Shown: positions 23,059-31,826, numbered from the stretch's first letter. The stretch is DNA of 31,883 nt from Paludibacteraceae bacterium (GCA_904502115.1 CAJGDW010000006.1:1-31883), one strand, 5' to 3'. Program-made: numbers and translations. Notes: generated from the letters alone by a model not told the origin.

Positions 23059-23690
23059 TATACGACAAGTCCAAAGAAGCTACCTATCAATCCGAATAAT
23101 GCCAAAACGGCTATCAGAATACCCGTTATTTTGTTTAGTAGCCAAAGACCTCTAAAGTTGAATCGCTTTTTAAAGATGCTGGCTATAAACGTTAAGAAGA
23201 ACCACCAAAGGGCTGCGCCACAAAAAATAGAAATAATGCCTACAATGATGTAGAACGGAGAAGTTACATCGGTTAAGAAAGTAAAATGAGCAAACAAACC
23301 AATGAACAAGAAAATCATTAGAGGGTTACTCAAGGTTAGCAAGAACGCCGTTAAATATTCTTGCCAATACGAGGTTTTACCGAATTGCTGCTTACGAATA
23401 GAAGATGCTGGGTTTTGGAAGAAAATATACATACCAAACAACATCATGATAGCACTACCAACTATTTGGATAACAAGTTGATGTGTTTCTATGAATGACA
23501 TTACCATGGTTAAACCCAACAAGGCCAGTGATGCATATAGGCTATCGGATGTAGCCGCACCCAGTCCAGAAAAGAATCCATGCCAATGACCTTTTTGCAA
23601 GGTTCGTTGGATGCACAAAATAGCAATTGGACCTACCGGAATGGAGGTACAAATGCCTATTAAGATTCCTTCTATAATGCATTCAAACAT
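23058..23690 (-). CDS. LysE/RhtB-family amino acid exporter
   Basis: The 210-residue, mostly hydrophobic protein has about six membrane segments. The N-terminal IGICTSIPVGPIAILCIQRTL carries the SxPVGPxxxL signature at the start of LysE/RhtB transporters, and GFFSGLGAATSDSLYASLALLGL continues the conserved TM2 region. The family exports amino acids such as lysine, arginine, threonine or homoserine; the substrate here is unknown. It heads the four-gene minus-strand set LysE-GT2-QC-rnhB. The region before its start has only a near-match -7 box (GATATTTG), 6 nt from the ATG. Confidence 0.9.
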   Translation of the reverse strand: MFECIIEGILIGICTSIPVGPIAILCIQRTLQKGHWHGFFSGLGAATSDSLYASLALLGLTMVMSFIETHQLVIQIVGSAIMMLFGMYIFFQNPASSIRKQQFGKTSYWQEYLTAFLLTLSNPLMIFLFIGLFAHFTFLTDVTSPFYIIVGIISIFCGAALWWFFLTFIASIFKKRFNFRGLWLLNKITGILIAVLALFGLIGSFFGLVV

Positions 23691-23745
23691 ACTGCAAATA
23701 TCTTACTTTTTTTTGGGTTTTCTACAAAAATAAGAGATTTTCTGC

Positions 23746-23753
23746 TACTTTTG
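23746..23753 (+). promoter_or_regulatory. -7 promoter box for lpxH
   Basis: TACTTTTG is an exact TAnnTTTG match, 60 nt before the lpxH ATG, in the 123-nt region shared with the divergent LysE-type gene. No TTTG is at the -33 spacing. Confidence 0.55.
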
Positions 23754-23813
23754 TGGAAAATATATCCTAACACTCTTTTTACCAAAACATTGCAACTTTC
23801 ATAAACATCGATT

Positions 23814-24578
23814 ATGACCGCCAAAAAAGTATATTTTCTATCGGACGTGCATTTGGGAGCATGTGCCTTTGACAATGACAGACAGCGCGAAGCAAAACTT
23901 GTTTCGTGGCTTACCTCTATTCAAGACACGGCATCGGATATTTATTTATTGGGCGATATTTTTGATTTTTGGTACGAGTACAAATACATTGTTCCCAAAG
24001 GATTTGTTCGATTATTGGGTAAACTTGCCGAGTTATCGGACAAAGGAGTAAAACTGCACTTTTTTATTGGCAACCATGATATCTGGGTAGGAAACTATTT
24101 TGAAAAGGAATTGGGCATGAAGGTTTACCTAAACGATACCCTTGTAGACATAAATGGGAAACGTTTTTACCTAGCGCACGGGCATAGAACCGGTTATCGC
24201 CCACCCATCTTAAAATTAATGCATGCTGTTTTTCATTCTAAGTGTGTAAGACGCATGTATAACATTATACACCCTACCATTAACTACGCATTTGGTTTGC
24301 GATGGTCTAAAAACAATCGCTTGCACAAACACAAACAAGAGGAAGCTCAGTATTTGGGTGAGGACAAAGAATTCTTGGTTCAATTTGCCAAAAAATACGC
24401 ACAAAACAATCCTGTTGACTTTTTTGTGTTTGGCCATCGACACGTGATGCTCGATTTGCAAATTACACCACAAAGCAGGGTGGTTTATTTAGGAGATTGG
24501 ATTAGTCATTTTTCTTATGCCGTATTGGACGAAGACGGACTACGTCTTGAAATGCTAGAAGATACTACACCACAATAA
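23814..24578 (+). CDS. lpxH: UDP-2,3-diacylglucosamine diphosphatase
   Basis: LpxH hydrolyses UDP-2,3-diacylglucosamine to lipid X and UMP, the fourth step of lipid A synthesis, at the cytoplasmic face of the inner membrane. The 254-residue protein has all calcineurin-like metallophosphoesterase motifs: D11-x-H13 (SDVHLG), GDxxD at 47-51 (GDIFD), GNHD at 86-89, H122/H124 in AHGHR, and GHRH at 207-210. The W/Y-rich FDFWYEYK after motif II is typical of the LpxH branch. This supports an outer membrane with lipopolysaccharide. Its 3' end overlaps the convergent cyclo-ligase gene by 14 nt. Confidence 0.9.
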   Translation: MTAKKVYFLSDVHLGACAFDNDRQREAKLVSWLTSIQDTASDIYLLGDIFDFWYEYKYIVPKGFVRLLGKLAELSDKGVKLHFFIGNHDIWVGNYFEKELGMKVYLNDTLVDINGKRFYLAHGHRTGYRPPILKLMHAVFHSKCVRRMYNIIHPTINYAFGLRWSKNNRLHKHKQEEAQYLGEDKEFLVQFAKKYAQNNPVDFFVFGHRHVMLDLQITPQSRVVYLGDWISHFSYAVLDEDGLRLEMLEDTTPQ

Positions 24579-25107
24579 TTTCGTTGAGCACCTTGTCGTG
24601 CTCCTCTACTGGGATGGACAAGTAGCTTTGTTCTGCATAACCAACCCCTATGGTATAAGCAGTAGCATTGGTCAACAACTTGTCGTAATAGCCCTTTCCA
24701 CGTCCCATGCGGTTACCATGAACATCAAAAGCCACACCTGGTACGACTATTAAGTCCATTTCTGAAGCCAAGTAGGTTGTTGCACCTTGGGGTTCGTTGA
24801 TAGAGAAGGCGCCCACGGCCATTTGAGTGGCATTGTAGGGTTTGATAAGAAGAATATCGTTTTTAACTACGGGCAGATACACCTGTTTGCCCACAGCAAG
24901 GGCGTGTTCTATAAGCGGAAGGGTATTGATTTCATCGGGAAGCGACCAAAAAAGCATGATGCGTTGCGCCTGCTGAAATGCTGGATGGGCAAATACCTTT
25001 TGAAGCAAAGCCGTTGCCCTTTTTTCTTTTTCGATGGCCGATAAAGCCGCCACGCGCATTTTGACCATGCGACGCAATTGCTTTTTCTTATCTGAAATAG
25101 TTTGCAT
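24565..25107 (-). CDS. 5-formyltetrahydrofolate cyclo-ligase
   Basis: The enzyme uses ATP to convert 5-formyl-THF to 5,10-methenyl-THF, recycling a folate that would otherwise inhibit one-carbon enzymes. I chose the ATG at 25107 (180 residues); the longer frame would start with a TTG at 25125 inside tsaE. Family markers: an N-terminal basic helix (DKKKQLRRMVKMR), FWSLPDEINTLPLIEHAL (53-70), and the ATP-binding GVAFDVHGNRMGRGKGYYD (124-142), followed by EHDKVLNEII at 169-178. Length matches the family (about 180-200). It starts 7 nt after the tsaE stop and is the last gene of the parC-tsaE set. Confidence 0.94.
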   Translation of the reverse strand: MQTISDKKKQLRRMVKMRVAALSAIEKEKRATALLQKVFAHPAFQQAQRIMLFWSLPDEINTLPLIEHALAVGKQVYLPVVKNDILLIKPYNATQMAVGAFSINEPQGATTYLASEMDLIVVPGVAFDVHGNRMGRGKGYYDKLLTNATAYTIGVGYAEQSYLSIPVEEHDKVLNEIIVV

Positions 25108-25114
25108 CGTTACC

Positions 25115-25537
25115 TTACAAGTCAAAAGTAAGTAATCTACTGCCGTCTGCCTGCTCTACTAAGTGAATGCGCAAGGTTTCATCTGGCAATAATTCCTCTA
25201 CCAATTCGGGCCATTCCATCAAGCAAAAACAACCACTGTCCAAGTAATTATCAAAGCCCAAATCGAACAATTCTGCTTGTTTTTTGATGCGGTAAAAATC
25301 AAAGTGGTATACCGCCTCGCCTTGAGCATCGGTATATTCGTTTACAATGGCAAAAGTAGGACTGTTTACCACATCCTGTACACCCATTGCCTCGCACAAG
25401 GCTTTAACAAAAGTTGTTTTACCAACCCCCATAGCTCCATAAAAGGCCAACAGTTTGGCATTGCCAATGGTTTGTAGAAATGCTGCTGCCGCCTGAGGCA
25501 ACGATTGGGTATTGGGAATGTGTATTTGGTGTGTCAT
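25115..25537 (-). CDS. tsaE: tRNA threonylcarbamoyladenosine biosynthesis ATPase TsaE
   Basis: TsaE is the small ATPase that supports TsaB-TsaD in making the t6A37 modification on ANN-decoding tRNAs. The 140-residue protein shows the Walker A GAMGVGKT (34-41), VNSPTFAIVNEY (57-68), HFDFYRI (78-84) and CLMEWPE (105-111), the full signature set. Length is normal. It begins 3 nt after the parC stop and is followed 7 nt later by the cyclo-ligase. TsaB, TsaC and TsaD are not in the window. Confidence 0.96.
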   Translation of the reverse strand: MTHQIHIPNTQSLPQAAAAFLQTIGNAKLLAFYGAMGVGKTTFVKALCEAMGVQDVVNSPTFAIVNEYTDAQGEAVYHFDFYRIKKQAELFDLGFDNYLDSGCFCLMEWPELVEELLPDETLRIHLVEQADGSRLLTFDL

Positions 25538-25540
25538 TGC

Positions 25541-28201
25541 TTAAAACAGGGTTATTTCTTGCGAATCGTTATTTTTTACGGTTTCATCGATGGTTTGAGG
25601 TTCTTCCTCAACCACTTCTTCGGGCAAACGAGTGGGTTCTAACTCTACTATCGAAGCTACTTTAAAGGTGGTAATGCGTTTGCCTTTTGCCTTGTAGCTT
25701 TTTAGTCCGATAAAGCTTTCAGCATCGATGGTAAGCGATGGTTGGTTGGCATCTGCCCCACCCATGGTTACCTCGATACGAGGATAAACCGTATCGGTTA
25801 ACAAATACAAGGTAGATTTGGTATTTTCGCCCAAATACGATTGGGGTTTGGTGGTTGCCTCGAACGTAAAACGTTTTAAGTAAGGGAATTTTTGGTCGGC
25901 ATCGAACAAGGCTGCCGTCCATATTTTGTTGGCATCAAATTTCTCGATGCGTAAAATGTTGTCGGGATAGTGGTTGCCTGCATCGGAATTGGTGGTAAAC
26001 CAAGTGCCATTTTTTAGCACCACCAAAATCAAGTCGGATGGATTGAATTCGCCCAACAGTTCGCCCCTACCGTCGTAGTTAAGACGCAATACATCAAAAT
26101 CGAACCATACCTTACGGCCACCCAATGTAGATTCGCCTTTGTGTTTCAGTACGATACGGTGCACATCGTTCTTGGTAAGGATATTACCCATGGCACCACG
26201 GCCTTTGATGGCAATTTCGCTAAAGTCCATCTCGAACGATGTTTTCTTGATGCGCGGTTTGGGACGCAACAACACGCGCAACACCTCTGCCTCGCCATTG
26301 GGGTTAGCACTAAAGTACCAAATCTTAGAACCAGGCGTTCCTTGTGTTAGGTCGTATTCTTTATCGCGGGTAAGACCGGTGGCTGCAAAACGTTTCATAA
26401 AGAAAGCGCCGTCTTTGCCATTGCGGTACACCGCATTGTAAACGGTACGTTGGTCGTTCTTTTTAAAGATGCCTACATGGATAATGTTTTTACCCACATA
26501 AAGTTTATCCGCCACTTTTACCACCTTAAATTTACCGTCTTTGTAGAAGATAATGATGTCGTCAATATCGGAACAATTGAACAAGAACTCGTCTTTTTTC
26601 AAGGCGGTTCCAATAAAGCCTTCTTCGCGGTTGATGTATAGTTTTTCGGTGGCTTCTACTACTTTAACGGCATCGATGGTATCGAAAATACGCACCTCTG
26701 TTTTGCGGGGATAAGCAGCCCCATAGCGTTCTTTCAAATGGGCAAACCAATTGATGGTGTACTCGGTAATGTGCGCCAAATTGTGTTTGGTTTCTTTTAA
26801 ACGTGCATTGAGCGACGCCATGGTTTCGTCGGCTTTATTGGACGAGAAACGCAAAATACGCGCCATCTTTATTTCCATCAATTTTAAGATATCGTCTTTT
26901 TCTACCTCGCGAATAAACGAAGGTTTGTAAGGTTCTAAACGTTTGTCGATGTGCGCCACCGCCTCGTCCATGCTCTTACTTTCTTCAAATTCTTTGTCTT
27001 TATAAATGCGCTCTTCTATAAAGATACGTTCTAGCGACAAGGCAAAAATACTTTCTTGCAATTCGGCTTTTTGAATCAGCAATTCTTCTTTTAGCAAGCG
27101 CAGCGTATTATCGGTAGAGAATTTAAGCACATCCGATACCGACAAGAAATGAGGTTTTTCTTGGTAAATAACGCAACAGTTAGGAGCAACGCTTAATTCG
27201 CAACCTGTAAATGCATACAAAGCATCGATGGTTTTGTCGGTAGAACGACCGGCTGGCAAATGCACCAAAATTTCTACTTGCGCTGCCGTATTGTCGTCTA
27301 CTTTTTTGATCTGAATTTTACCCTTATCGTTGGCCTTTAAAATGGACTCGATCAGTTTATCGGTGGTCATACCGTAAGGTATCTCGCTGATACAAAGGGT
27401 ACGGTTATCGACCTTGCTGATTTTAGCACGTAATTTAACACGACTGCCCATGGCCCCGTCGCGGTAACGGCTTACGTCAATGTAACCTCCCGTTGGAAAA
27501 TCGGGGTACAGTTCAAATTCTTCTCCGTTCAAATAAGCAATCGCAGCATCAATTACCTCGTTAAAGTTGTGGGGTAAAATTTTGGTTTGCAAACCTACCG
27601 CAATACCCTCTACCCCTTGCACCAAGAGCAACGGAAATTTTACAGGAAGCACGATGGGTTCTTTGTTACGACCATCGTACGATAATTTCCACTCGGTCAC
27701 TTTGGGACTAAACACCACCTCTAGGGCAAACTTGCTAAGGCGTGCCTCGATGTAACGAGGAGCCGCTGCACTATCGCCCGTTAAAATATTCCCCCAGTTT
27801 CCTTGGCAATCGATGAGCAAATCTTTTTGGCCCAACTGAACCAAAGCATTGCCAATAGAGGCATCGCCGTGTGGGTGAAATTGCATGGTGTGTCCAACAA
27901 TATTGGCCACTTTGTTGTAACGGCCATCGTCCATGCGACGCATGGAATGCAAAATACGGCGTTGTACAGGTTTTAAGCCATCGTACAAATTAGGCACAGC
28001 ACGGTCTAGAATAACGTACGACGCATAATCCAAAAACCAGTTTTGGAACATGCCCGATAAATGGTGCTTTATCTTTTCGTCTTTTAAATCTGGAACTACA
28101 TAGGCCGTCTTAGAAACTGGTTTAGTTTCTTCTTGATCAGAAACTTGCGGCGTTTCTTGCAACGTACTTTCTACTTCTTTTGCGTCTAATTCTTTTTCCA
28201 T
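25541..28201 (-). CDS. parC: DNA topoisomerase IV subunit A (GyrA/ParC family)
   Basis: This is the DNA-cleaving subunit of a type IIA topoisomerase, 886 residues. An acidic, low-complexity extension of about 45 residues precedes the winged-helix/tower core, which starts at FQNWFLDYASYVILDRAVPN. The catalytic tyrosine is Y150 in AAAPRYIEARL. HPHGDASIG at 109-117 is the quinolone-contact loop. A coiled-coil region (about 440-500) and a C-terminal beta-pinwheel domain follow; I see no GyrA box (QRRGGKG-like), which favours ParC over GyrA. parE is not next to it here. It heads the minus-strand set parC-tsaE-cyclo-ligase and is divergent from glyS. Confidence 0.93.
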   Translation of the reverse strand: MEKELDAKEVESTLQETPQVSDQEETKPVSKTAYVVPDLKDEKIKHHLSGMFQNWFLDYASYVILDRAVPNLYDGLKPVQRRILHSMRRMDDGRYNKVANIVGHTMQFHPHGDASIGNALVQLGQKDLLIDCQGNWGNILTGDSAAAPRYIEARLSKFALEVVFSPKVTEWKLSYDGRNKEPIVLPVKFPLLLVQGVEGIAVGLQTKILPHNFNEVIDAAIAYLNGEEFELYPDFPTGGYIDVSRYRDGAMGSRVKLRAKISKVDNRTLCISEIPYGMTTDKLIESILKANDKGKIQIKKVDDNTAAQVEILVHLPAGRSTDKTIDALYAFTGCELSVAPNCCVIYQEKPHFLSVSDVLKFSTDNTLRLLKEELLIQKAELQESIFALSLERIFIEERIYKDKEFEESKSMDEAVAHIDKRLEPYKPSFIREVEKDDILKLMEIKMARILRFSSNKADETMASLNARLKETKHNLAHITEYTINWFAHLKERYGAAYPRKTEVRIFDTIDAVKVVEATEKLYINREEGFIGTALKKDEFLFNCSDIDDIIIFYKDGKFKVVKVADKLYVGKNIIHVGIFKKNDQRTVYNAVYRNGKDGAFFMKRFAATGLTRDKEYDLTQGTPGSKIWYFSANPNGEAEVLRVLLRPKPRIKKTSFEMDFSEIAIKGRGAMGNILTKNDVHRIVLKHKGESTLGGRKVWFDFDVLRLNYDGRGELLGEFNPSDLILVVLKNGTWFTTNSDAGNHYPDNILRIEKFDANKIWTAALFDADQKFPYLKRFTFEATTKPQSYLGENTKSTLYLLTDTVYPRIEVTMGGADANQPSLTIDAESFIGLKSYKAKGKRITTFKVASIVELEPTRLPEEVVEEEPQTIDETVKNNDSQEITLF

Positions 28202-28278
28202 GCAGTATATTTGGAGGTGATTTTAAGGTAAAATACAAAGTTTCGCCGTAAAATTACAAAAAACTACGAAAAAAGGCC

Positions 28279-28286
28279 TATATTTG
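28279..28286 (+). promoter_or_regulatory. -7 promoter box for glyS
   Basis: TATATTTG is an exact TAnnTTTG match, 30 nt before the glyS ATG, in the 115-nt intergenic region shared with divergent parC. No TTTG is found 19 nt upstream. Confidence 0.65.
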
Positions 28287-28316
28287 CACTCCAATTTTTA
28301 AACAAATTTATACGCT

Positions 28317-29864
28317 ATGGCTTCACAAGAAGATGTTTTTAAAAAATTAGTAGCCCACTGCAAAGAGTACGGTTTTGTATTCCCTTCGAGCGAAATCTAC
28401 GATGGCGTAGGGGCTGTATACGATTATGGTCAAAACGGTGTTGAACTAAAAAATAACATCAAAAAATATTGGTGGGACAGCATGATTTTGTTGCACGAAA
28501 ACATTGTTGGTATCGACGCAGCTATCTTTATGCACCCTACTACTTGGAAGGCCTCTGGACACGTTGATGCATTCAACGACCCATTGATTGATAACCGCGA
28601 TAGCAAAAAACGTTACCGTGCCGACGTATTGATTGAAGAACAATTGGCTAAATACGACGAAAAGATTGAAAAAGAATGCGATAAAGCCGCTAAAAAATTT
28701 GGCGAAAACTTTGACCGCGAACTTTTCAAAACCACTAACGGTCGTGTAGCAGAATACGCAGCTAAACGCGAAGAATTGCACACTCGTTTTGCAAAAGCAT
28801 TGAACGATAGCAACCTAGAAGAACTAAAACAAATCATTCTAGATTACGAAATAGTTTGTCCTATCAGCGGTACCAAAAACTGGACCGACGTACGTCAATT
28901 CAACTTGATGTTCTCGACCGAAATGGGTTCTACTGCCGATGGCGCTATGAAAATTTACCTACGTCCCGAAACCGCTCAAGGTATCTTTGTAAACTACTTG
29001 AACGTGCAAAAAACGGGTCGTATGAAAATTCCTTTTGGTATTGCCCAAATTGGTAAAGCTTTCCGTAACGAAATTGTGGCGCGTCAATTCATTTTCCGTA
29101 TGCGCGAATTTGAACAAATGGAAATGCAATTCTTTGTTCGTCCAGGCGAAGAAATGAAATGGTTTGAGCACTGGAAATCGTTCCGCTTAAAATGGCACAA
29201 AGCCCTTGGTCTTGGCGACCACAAATACCGCTATCACGATCACGACAAATTGGCTCACTATGCGAACGCTGCTACCGACATCGAATTTGAAATGCCTTTC
29301 GGTTTCAAAGAAGTAGAAGGTATTCACAGCCGTACCGACTTTGACTTGAGCCAACACGAACAATATTCGGGCAAAAACATCAAATACTTTGACCCCGAAT
29401 TGAACCAATCGTACACTCCATACGTTATTGAAACCTCTATTGGTGTAGACCGTATGTTCTTGTCGATTATGTCGGCTGCTTACCAAGAAGAAACCCTTGA
29501 AGGTGGCGATACCCGCGTAGTGCTTAAATTGCCTGCTGTATTGGCTCCTGTTAAGGCTTGCATCATGCCATTGGTTAAAAAAGACGGACTACCCGAAAAA
29601 GCACGCGAAATTATGAACCAATTGAAATTCGATTTCAAATGTGCATACGACGAAAAAGACTCAATTGGCAAACGCTATCGTCGTCAAGACGCTGTGGGTA
29701 CTCCTTTCTGTATCACCGTCGATCACCAAACCCTAGAAGACGGTATGGTAACCATTCGTCACCGCGATACCATGCAACAAGAACGTGTATCGATTGACAA
29801 CCTACACAGCATCATTGATGCACAAGTGAACATGAAAAACTTGTTTAAAAAGATTGTTGGTTAA
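28317..29864 (+). CDS. glyS: Glycine--tRNA ligase, single-chain homodimeric type
   Basis: This class II synthetase charges tRNA-Gly. At 515 residues it is the alpha2 type of eukaryotes, archaea and some bacteria, not the alpha2-beta2 GlyQ/GlyS form of E. coli. The N-terminus LVAHCKEYGFVFPSSEIY is diagnostic. Class II motif 2 lies around 249-265 (FRNEIVARQFIFRMREFEQ), RPETAQGIF is at about 215-223, and motif 3 (IGVDRMFLS) near 374. An insertion rich in K and E spans about 105-180. The C-terminal anticodon-binding domain covers about 405-510 (VLAPVKACIMPL...). Codon bias resembles argG and suggests high expression. A hairpin terminator follows 20 nt after the stop. Confidence 0.97.
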   Translation: MASQEDVFKKLVAHCKEYGFVFPSSEIYDGVGAVYDYGQNGVELKNNIKKYWWDSMILLHENIVGIDAAIFMHPTTWKASGHVDAFNDPLIDNRDSKKRYRADVLIEEQLAKYDEKIEKECDKAAKKFGENFDRELFKTTNGRVAEYAAKREELHTRFAKALNDSNLEELKQIILDYEIVCPISGTKNWTDVRQFNLMFSTEMGSTADGAMKIYLRPETAQGIFVNYLNVQKTGRMKIPFGIAQIGKAFRNEIVARQFIFRMREFEQMEMQFFVRPGEEMKWFEHWKSFRLKWHKALGLGDHKYRYHDHDKLAHYANAATDIEFEMPFGFKEVEGIHSRTDFDLSQHEQYSGKNIKYFDPELNQSYTPYVIETSIGVDRMFLSIMSAAYQEETLEGGDTRVVLKLPAVLAPVKACIMPLVKKDGLPEKAREIMNQLKFDFKCAYDEKDSIGKRYRRQDAVGTPFCITVDHQTLEDGMVTIRHRDTMQQERVSIDNLHSIIDAQVNMKNLFKKIVG

Positions 29865-29884
29865 TTCGTTATAACCCCGCTCAA

Positions 29885-29919
29885 AGCACGAATGGCATTT
29901 GCCGATTCGTGCTTTTTTT
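29885..29919 (+). terminator. glyS intrinsic terminator
   Basis: AGCACGAAT (29885-29893) pairs with ATTCGTGCT (29905-29913); inside, GGC/GCC adds three more pairs with one bulged G and a 4-nt loop. A run of Ts follows to 29919. The loop and inner stem overlap the -33 box of the next gene. Confidence 0.85.
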
Positions 29920-29928
29920 GTACTTTTG
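29898..29928 (+). promoter_or_regulatory. Consensus promoter for the Ig-like lipoprotein, inside the glyS terminator
   Basis: TTTG (29898-29901), exactly 19 nt, then TACTTTTG (29921-29928): a full Bacteroidetes consensus. The -33 box lies in the loop of the glyS terminator and the -7 box starts two bases past its T-run. The ATG at 29934 is only 6 nt beyond, so the mRNA is probably leaderless or nearly so. Confidence 0.75.
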
Positions 29929-29933
29929 CGAAC

Positions 29934-31775
29934 ATGAAACCACAACAACACTTCATAAAACTAGCCTGTATCGCATCCATTTTGGCGTTGGGATTGGGCA
30001 TATTTGGCTGCGCCAACCGTGGTGCTGGTCCACAAGGTGGCCCTAAAGATATGCTACCACCTGTAGTGGTAGGTTGTACACCGCAAAACGGAGCTACCCT
30101 TGTTACACAAAATGTTTTTGTAATAGAATTTGACGAATTGGTAAACGTTGATAATGCTGCCAAGAACGTAACCATTTCGCCACCTCAACAGGTAATGCCC
30201 AGCATTAAATCGACAGGCAAAAAAGTTCGCATTATTTTTGAGGATTCATTAAAAGCCAATACCACCTATACCATCGAATTCAATAAGGCGATTGTTGACA
30301 ACAACGAAAAAAATCCGCTTAACTCATTTACTTACGTATTCTCCACTGGCGATCACATCGACTCGTTAGAGATTGGCGGCAAGGTAATTGACGCAGCTAC
30401 CTTGGTAGCCATGAAAGAATTAACCGTGGGTATTTACAGCGATCATTCCGATTCGGCTTTCTTAAAGAAACCCTTTGATCGCATTGCTAAAACCAACGAA
30501 AAGGGCGAATTCACCGTAAAAAATGTATCGCCCGGTAGTTACCGTGTATACGCGCTAAAAGACCTAACCAACACCAACTTTTACCTGCCAACGGGACCCG
30601 ATATTGCTTTTTACGACTCCGTTGTAACCCCCGAAATGCACTTGCACGGAACTGCCGATACGCTGTGGAAAACACCCGAAAAACTGGCATACGACAGCGT
30701 TATTGTCAATGCATTTCCCGAAACCTATCCCAAAAACTTGTTGCTTAAATCGTTTATAGAAGTGCCAGAATGCAGACAACTGCTAAAGAAACCCATTCGA
30801 CACCATGCAAAACTTTTTCAATTGAGTTTTGCCTGTCCTATTGATACCCTTCCTAGCATTCAGTTGCTCAACGACAGCCTGGCATCGAACAATTGGTACC
30901 GTATGGAACCCATTGTACGCCGCGACTCATTGTTGTATTGGATAACCGATTCTACCTTGTATAAAAAAGACACCTTGGAAATTGCGATTAATTACCTGCG
31001 TGCCGATTCTGCGCTACAACTGATACCTGCCAGGGATACCCTAAAATTGGTAGAAGCATACAACAAAAACAAAAAGAAGGCAACAACCACCACATTGCTA
31101 AACACTCCACTAACGTTTACACACAACGTATCGAACAAGTTAGAGGTATACGATACCCTGCAACTTGCCTTTAACGAGCCTGTAGAACAATTTTACAAGG
31201 ATAGCATCGGACTCTTTATGGTAAAAGATACGTTAGAAATTCCTATTCCATTTCAAGTATTATTAAACGACAGCGCTTGTGCCTTAAAAGCCTATCTACC
31301 CTTTAAAAAAGAGTTTGGAAAGAAATACCAATTGCGCGTTGATTCGGCAGCATTTGTGAGCATTTATGGCAATGTCAATGAACATTTCAACAAACCGTTT
31401 GATGTAAAACGATTGGAAGAATACTCGAATTTATACATCAAATTCCCCGTGGTACCCGAACATGCCATTGTAGAGCTGCTAGACTCCAAAGAACAGGTAG
31501 TAAAAAGGAGTCGTATAGTAAAAGGAGAAGTTGCTTTTGAAGACCTTGCACCCAGCCGCTATGCCGTAAGAATGTTTATCGACGCCAACGACAACCAAAT
31601 GTGGGACACAGGTATACTATTGGAACACAAACAACCCGAAGAAGTATATTACTTTTCTAAAGTGCTTAACCTAAGGGCCAACTGGGATGTAGAAGAGGTG
31701 TGGGATTACACTGCAACACCGCTAGACATGCAACGTCCTAAAGACCTTGTTAGTACCAAAAACAAGAAACGATAA
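29934..31775 (+). CDS. Lipoprotein with bacterial Ig-like domain, function unknown
   Basis: I chose the ATG at 29934 (613 residues) because the frame's earlier ATG at 29892 lies inside the glyS terminator and upstream of the promoter. The N-terminus is a lipoprotein signal with lipobox IFGC (Cys26). Residues about 43-130 form an Ig-like domain of the SbsA/Big_5 type (LPPVVVGCTPQNGATLV...FVIEFDELVN, TTYTIEFNKAIVD, FTYVFSTGD). Residues about 145-240 look like a carboxypeptidase-regulatory or prealbumin-like beta-sandwich (GEFTVKNVSPGSYRVYALKD). The rest is beta-rich without a known motif; near the C-terminus ARY-type repeats (APSRYAVRMFIDANDNQMWDTG) resemble a second such sandwich. It is probably an outer-membrane-tethered structural or binding protein. 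No partner gene is evident. Confidence 0.88.
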   Translation: MKPQQHFIKLACIASILALGLGIFGCANRGAGPQGGPKDMLPPVVVGCTPQNGATLVTQNVFVIEFDELVNVDNAAKNVTISPPQQVMPSIKSTGKKVRIIFEDSLKANTTYTIEFNKAIVDNNEKNPLNSFTYVFSTGDHIDSLEIGGKVIDAATLVAMKELTVGIYSDHSDSAFLKKPFDRIAKTNEKGEFTVKNVSPGSYRVYALKDLTNTNFYLPTGPDIAFYDSVVTPEMHLHGTADTLWKTPEKLAYDSVIVNAFPETYPKNLLLKSFIEVPECRQLLKKPIRHHAKLFQLSFACPIDTLPSIQLLNDSLASNNWYRMEPIVRRDSLLYWITDSTLYKKDTLEIAINYLRADSALQLIPARDTLKLVEAYNKNKKKATTTTLLNTPLTFTHNVSNKLEVYDTLQLAFNEPVEQFYKDSIGLFMVKDTLEIPIPFQVLLNDSACALKAYLPFKKEFGKKYQLRVDSAAFVSIYGNVNEHFNKPFDVKRLEEYSNLYIKFPVVPEHAIVELLDSKEQVVKRSRIVKGEVAFEDLAPSRYAVRMFIDANDNQMWDTGILLEHKQPEEVYYFSKVLNLRANWDVEEVWDYTATPLDMQRPKDLVSTKNKKR

Positions 31776-31776
31776 T

Positions 31777-31809
31777 AAAAAAGGCAGAACACTTCGTTCT
31801 GCCTTTTTT
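31777..31809. terminator. Bidirectional intrinsic terminator between convergent genes
   Basis: AAAAAAGGCAGAAC (31777-31790) and GTTCTGCCTTTTTT (31796-31809) form a perfect 14-bp stem with loop ACTTC. It begins one base after the lipoprotein stop and serves equally for the minus-strand gene that ends at 31827. Confidence 0.92.
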
Positions 31810-31826
31810 GTGTCTTTATGAATCGA

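Noticed and set aside
29892..29933. Upstream ATG adding 14 residues to the Ig-like lipoprotein
   Set aside because: It lies inside the glyS terminator and upstream of the promoter, and would place a long non-signal segment before the lipoprotein signal.
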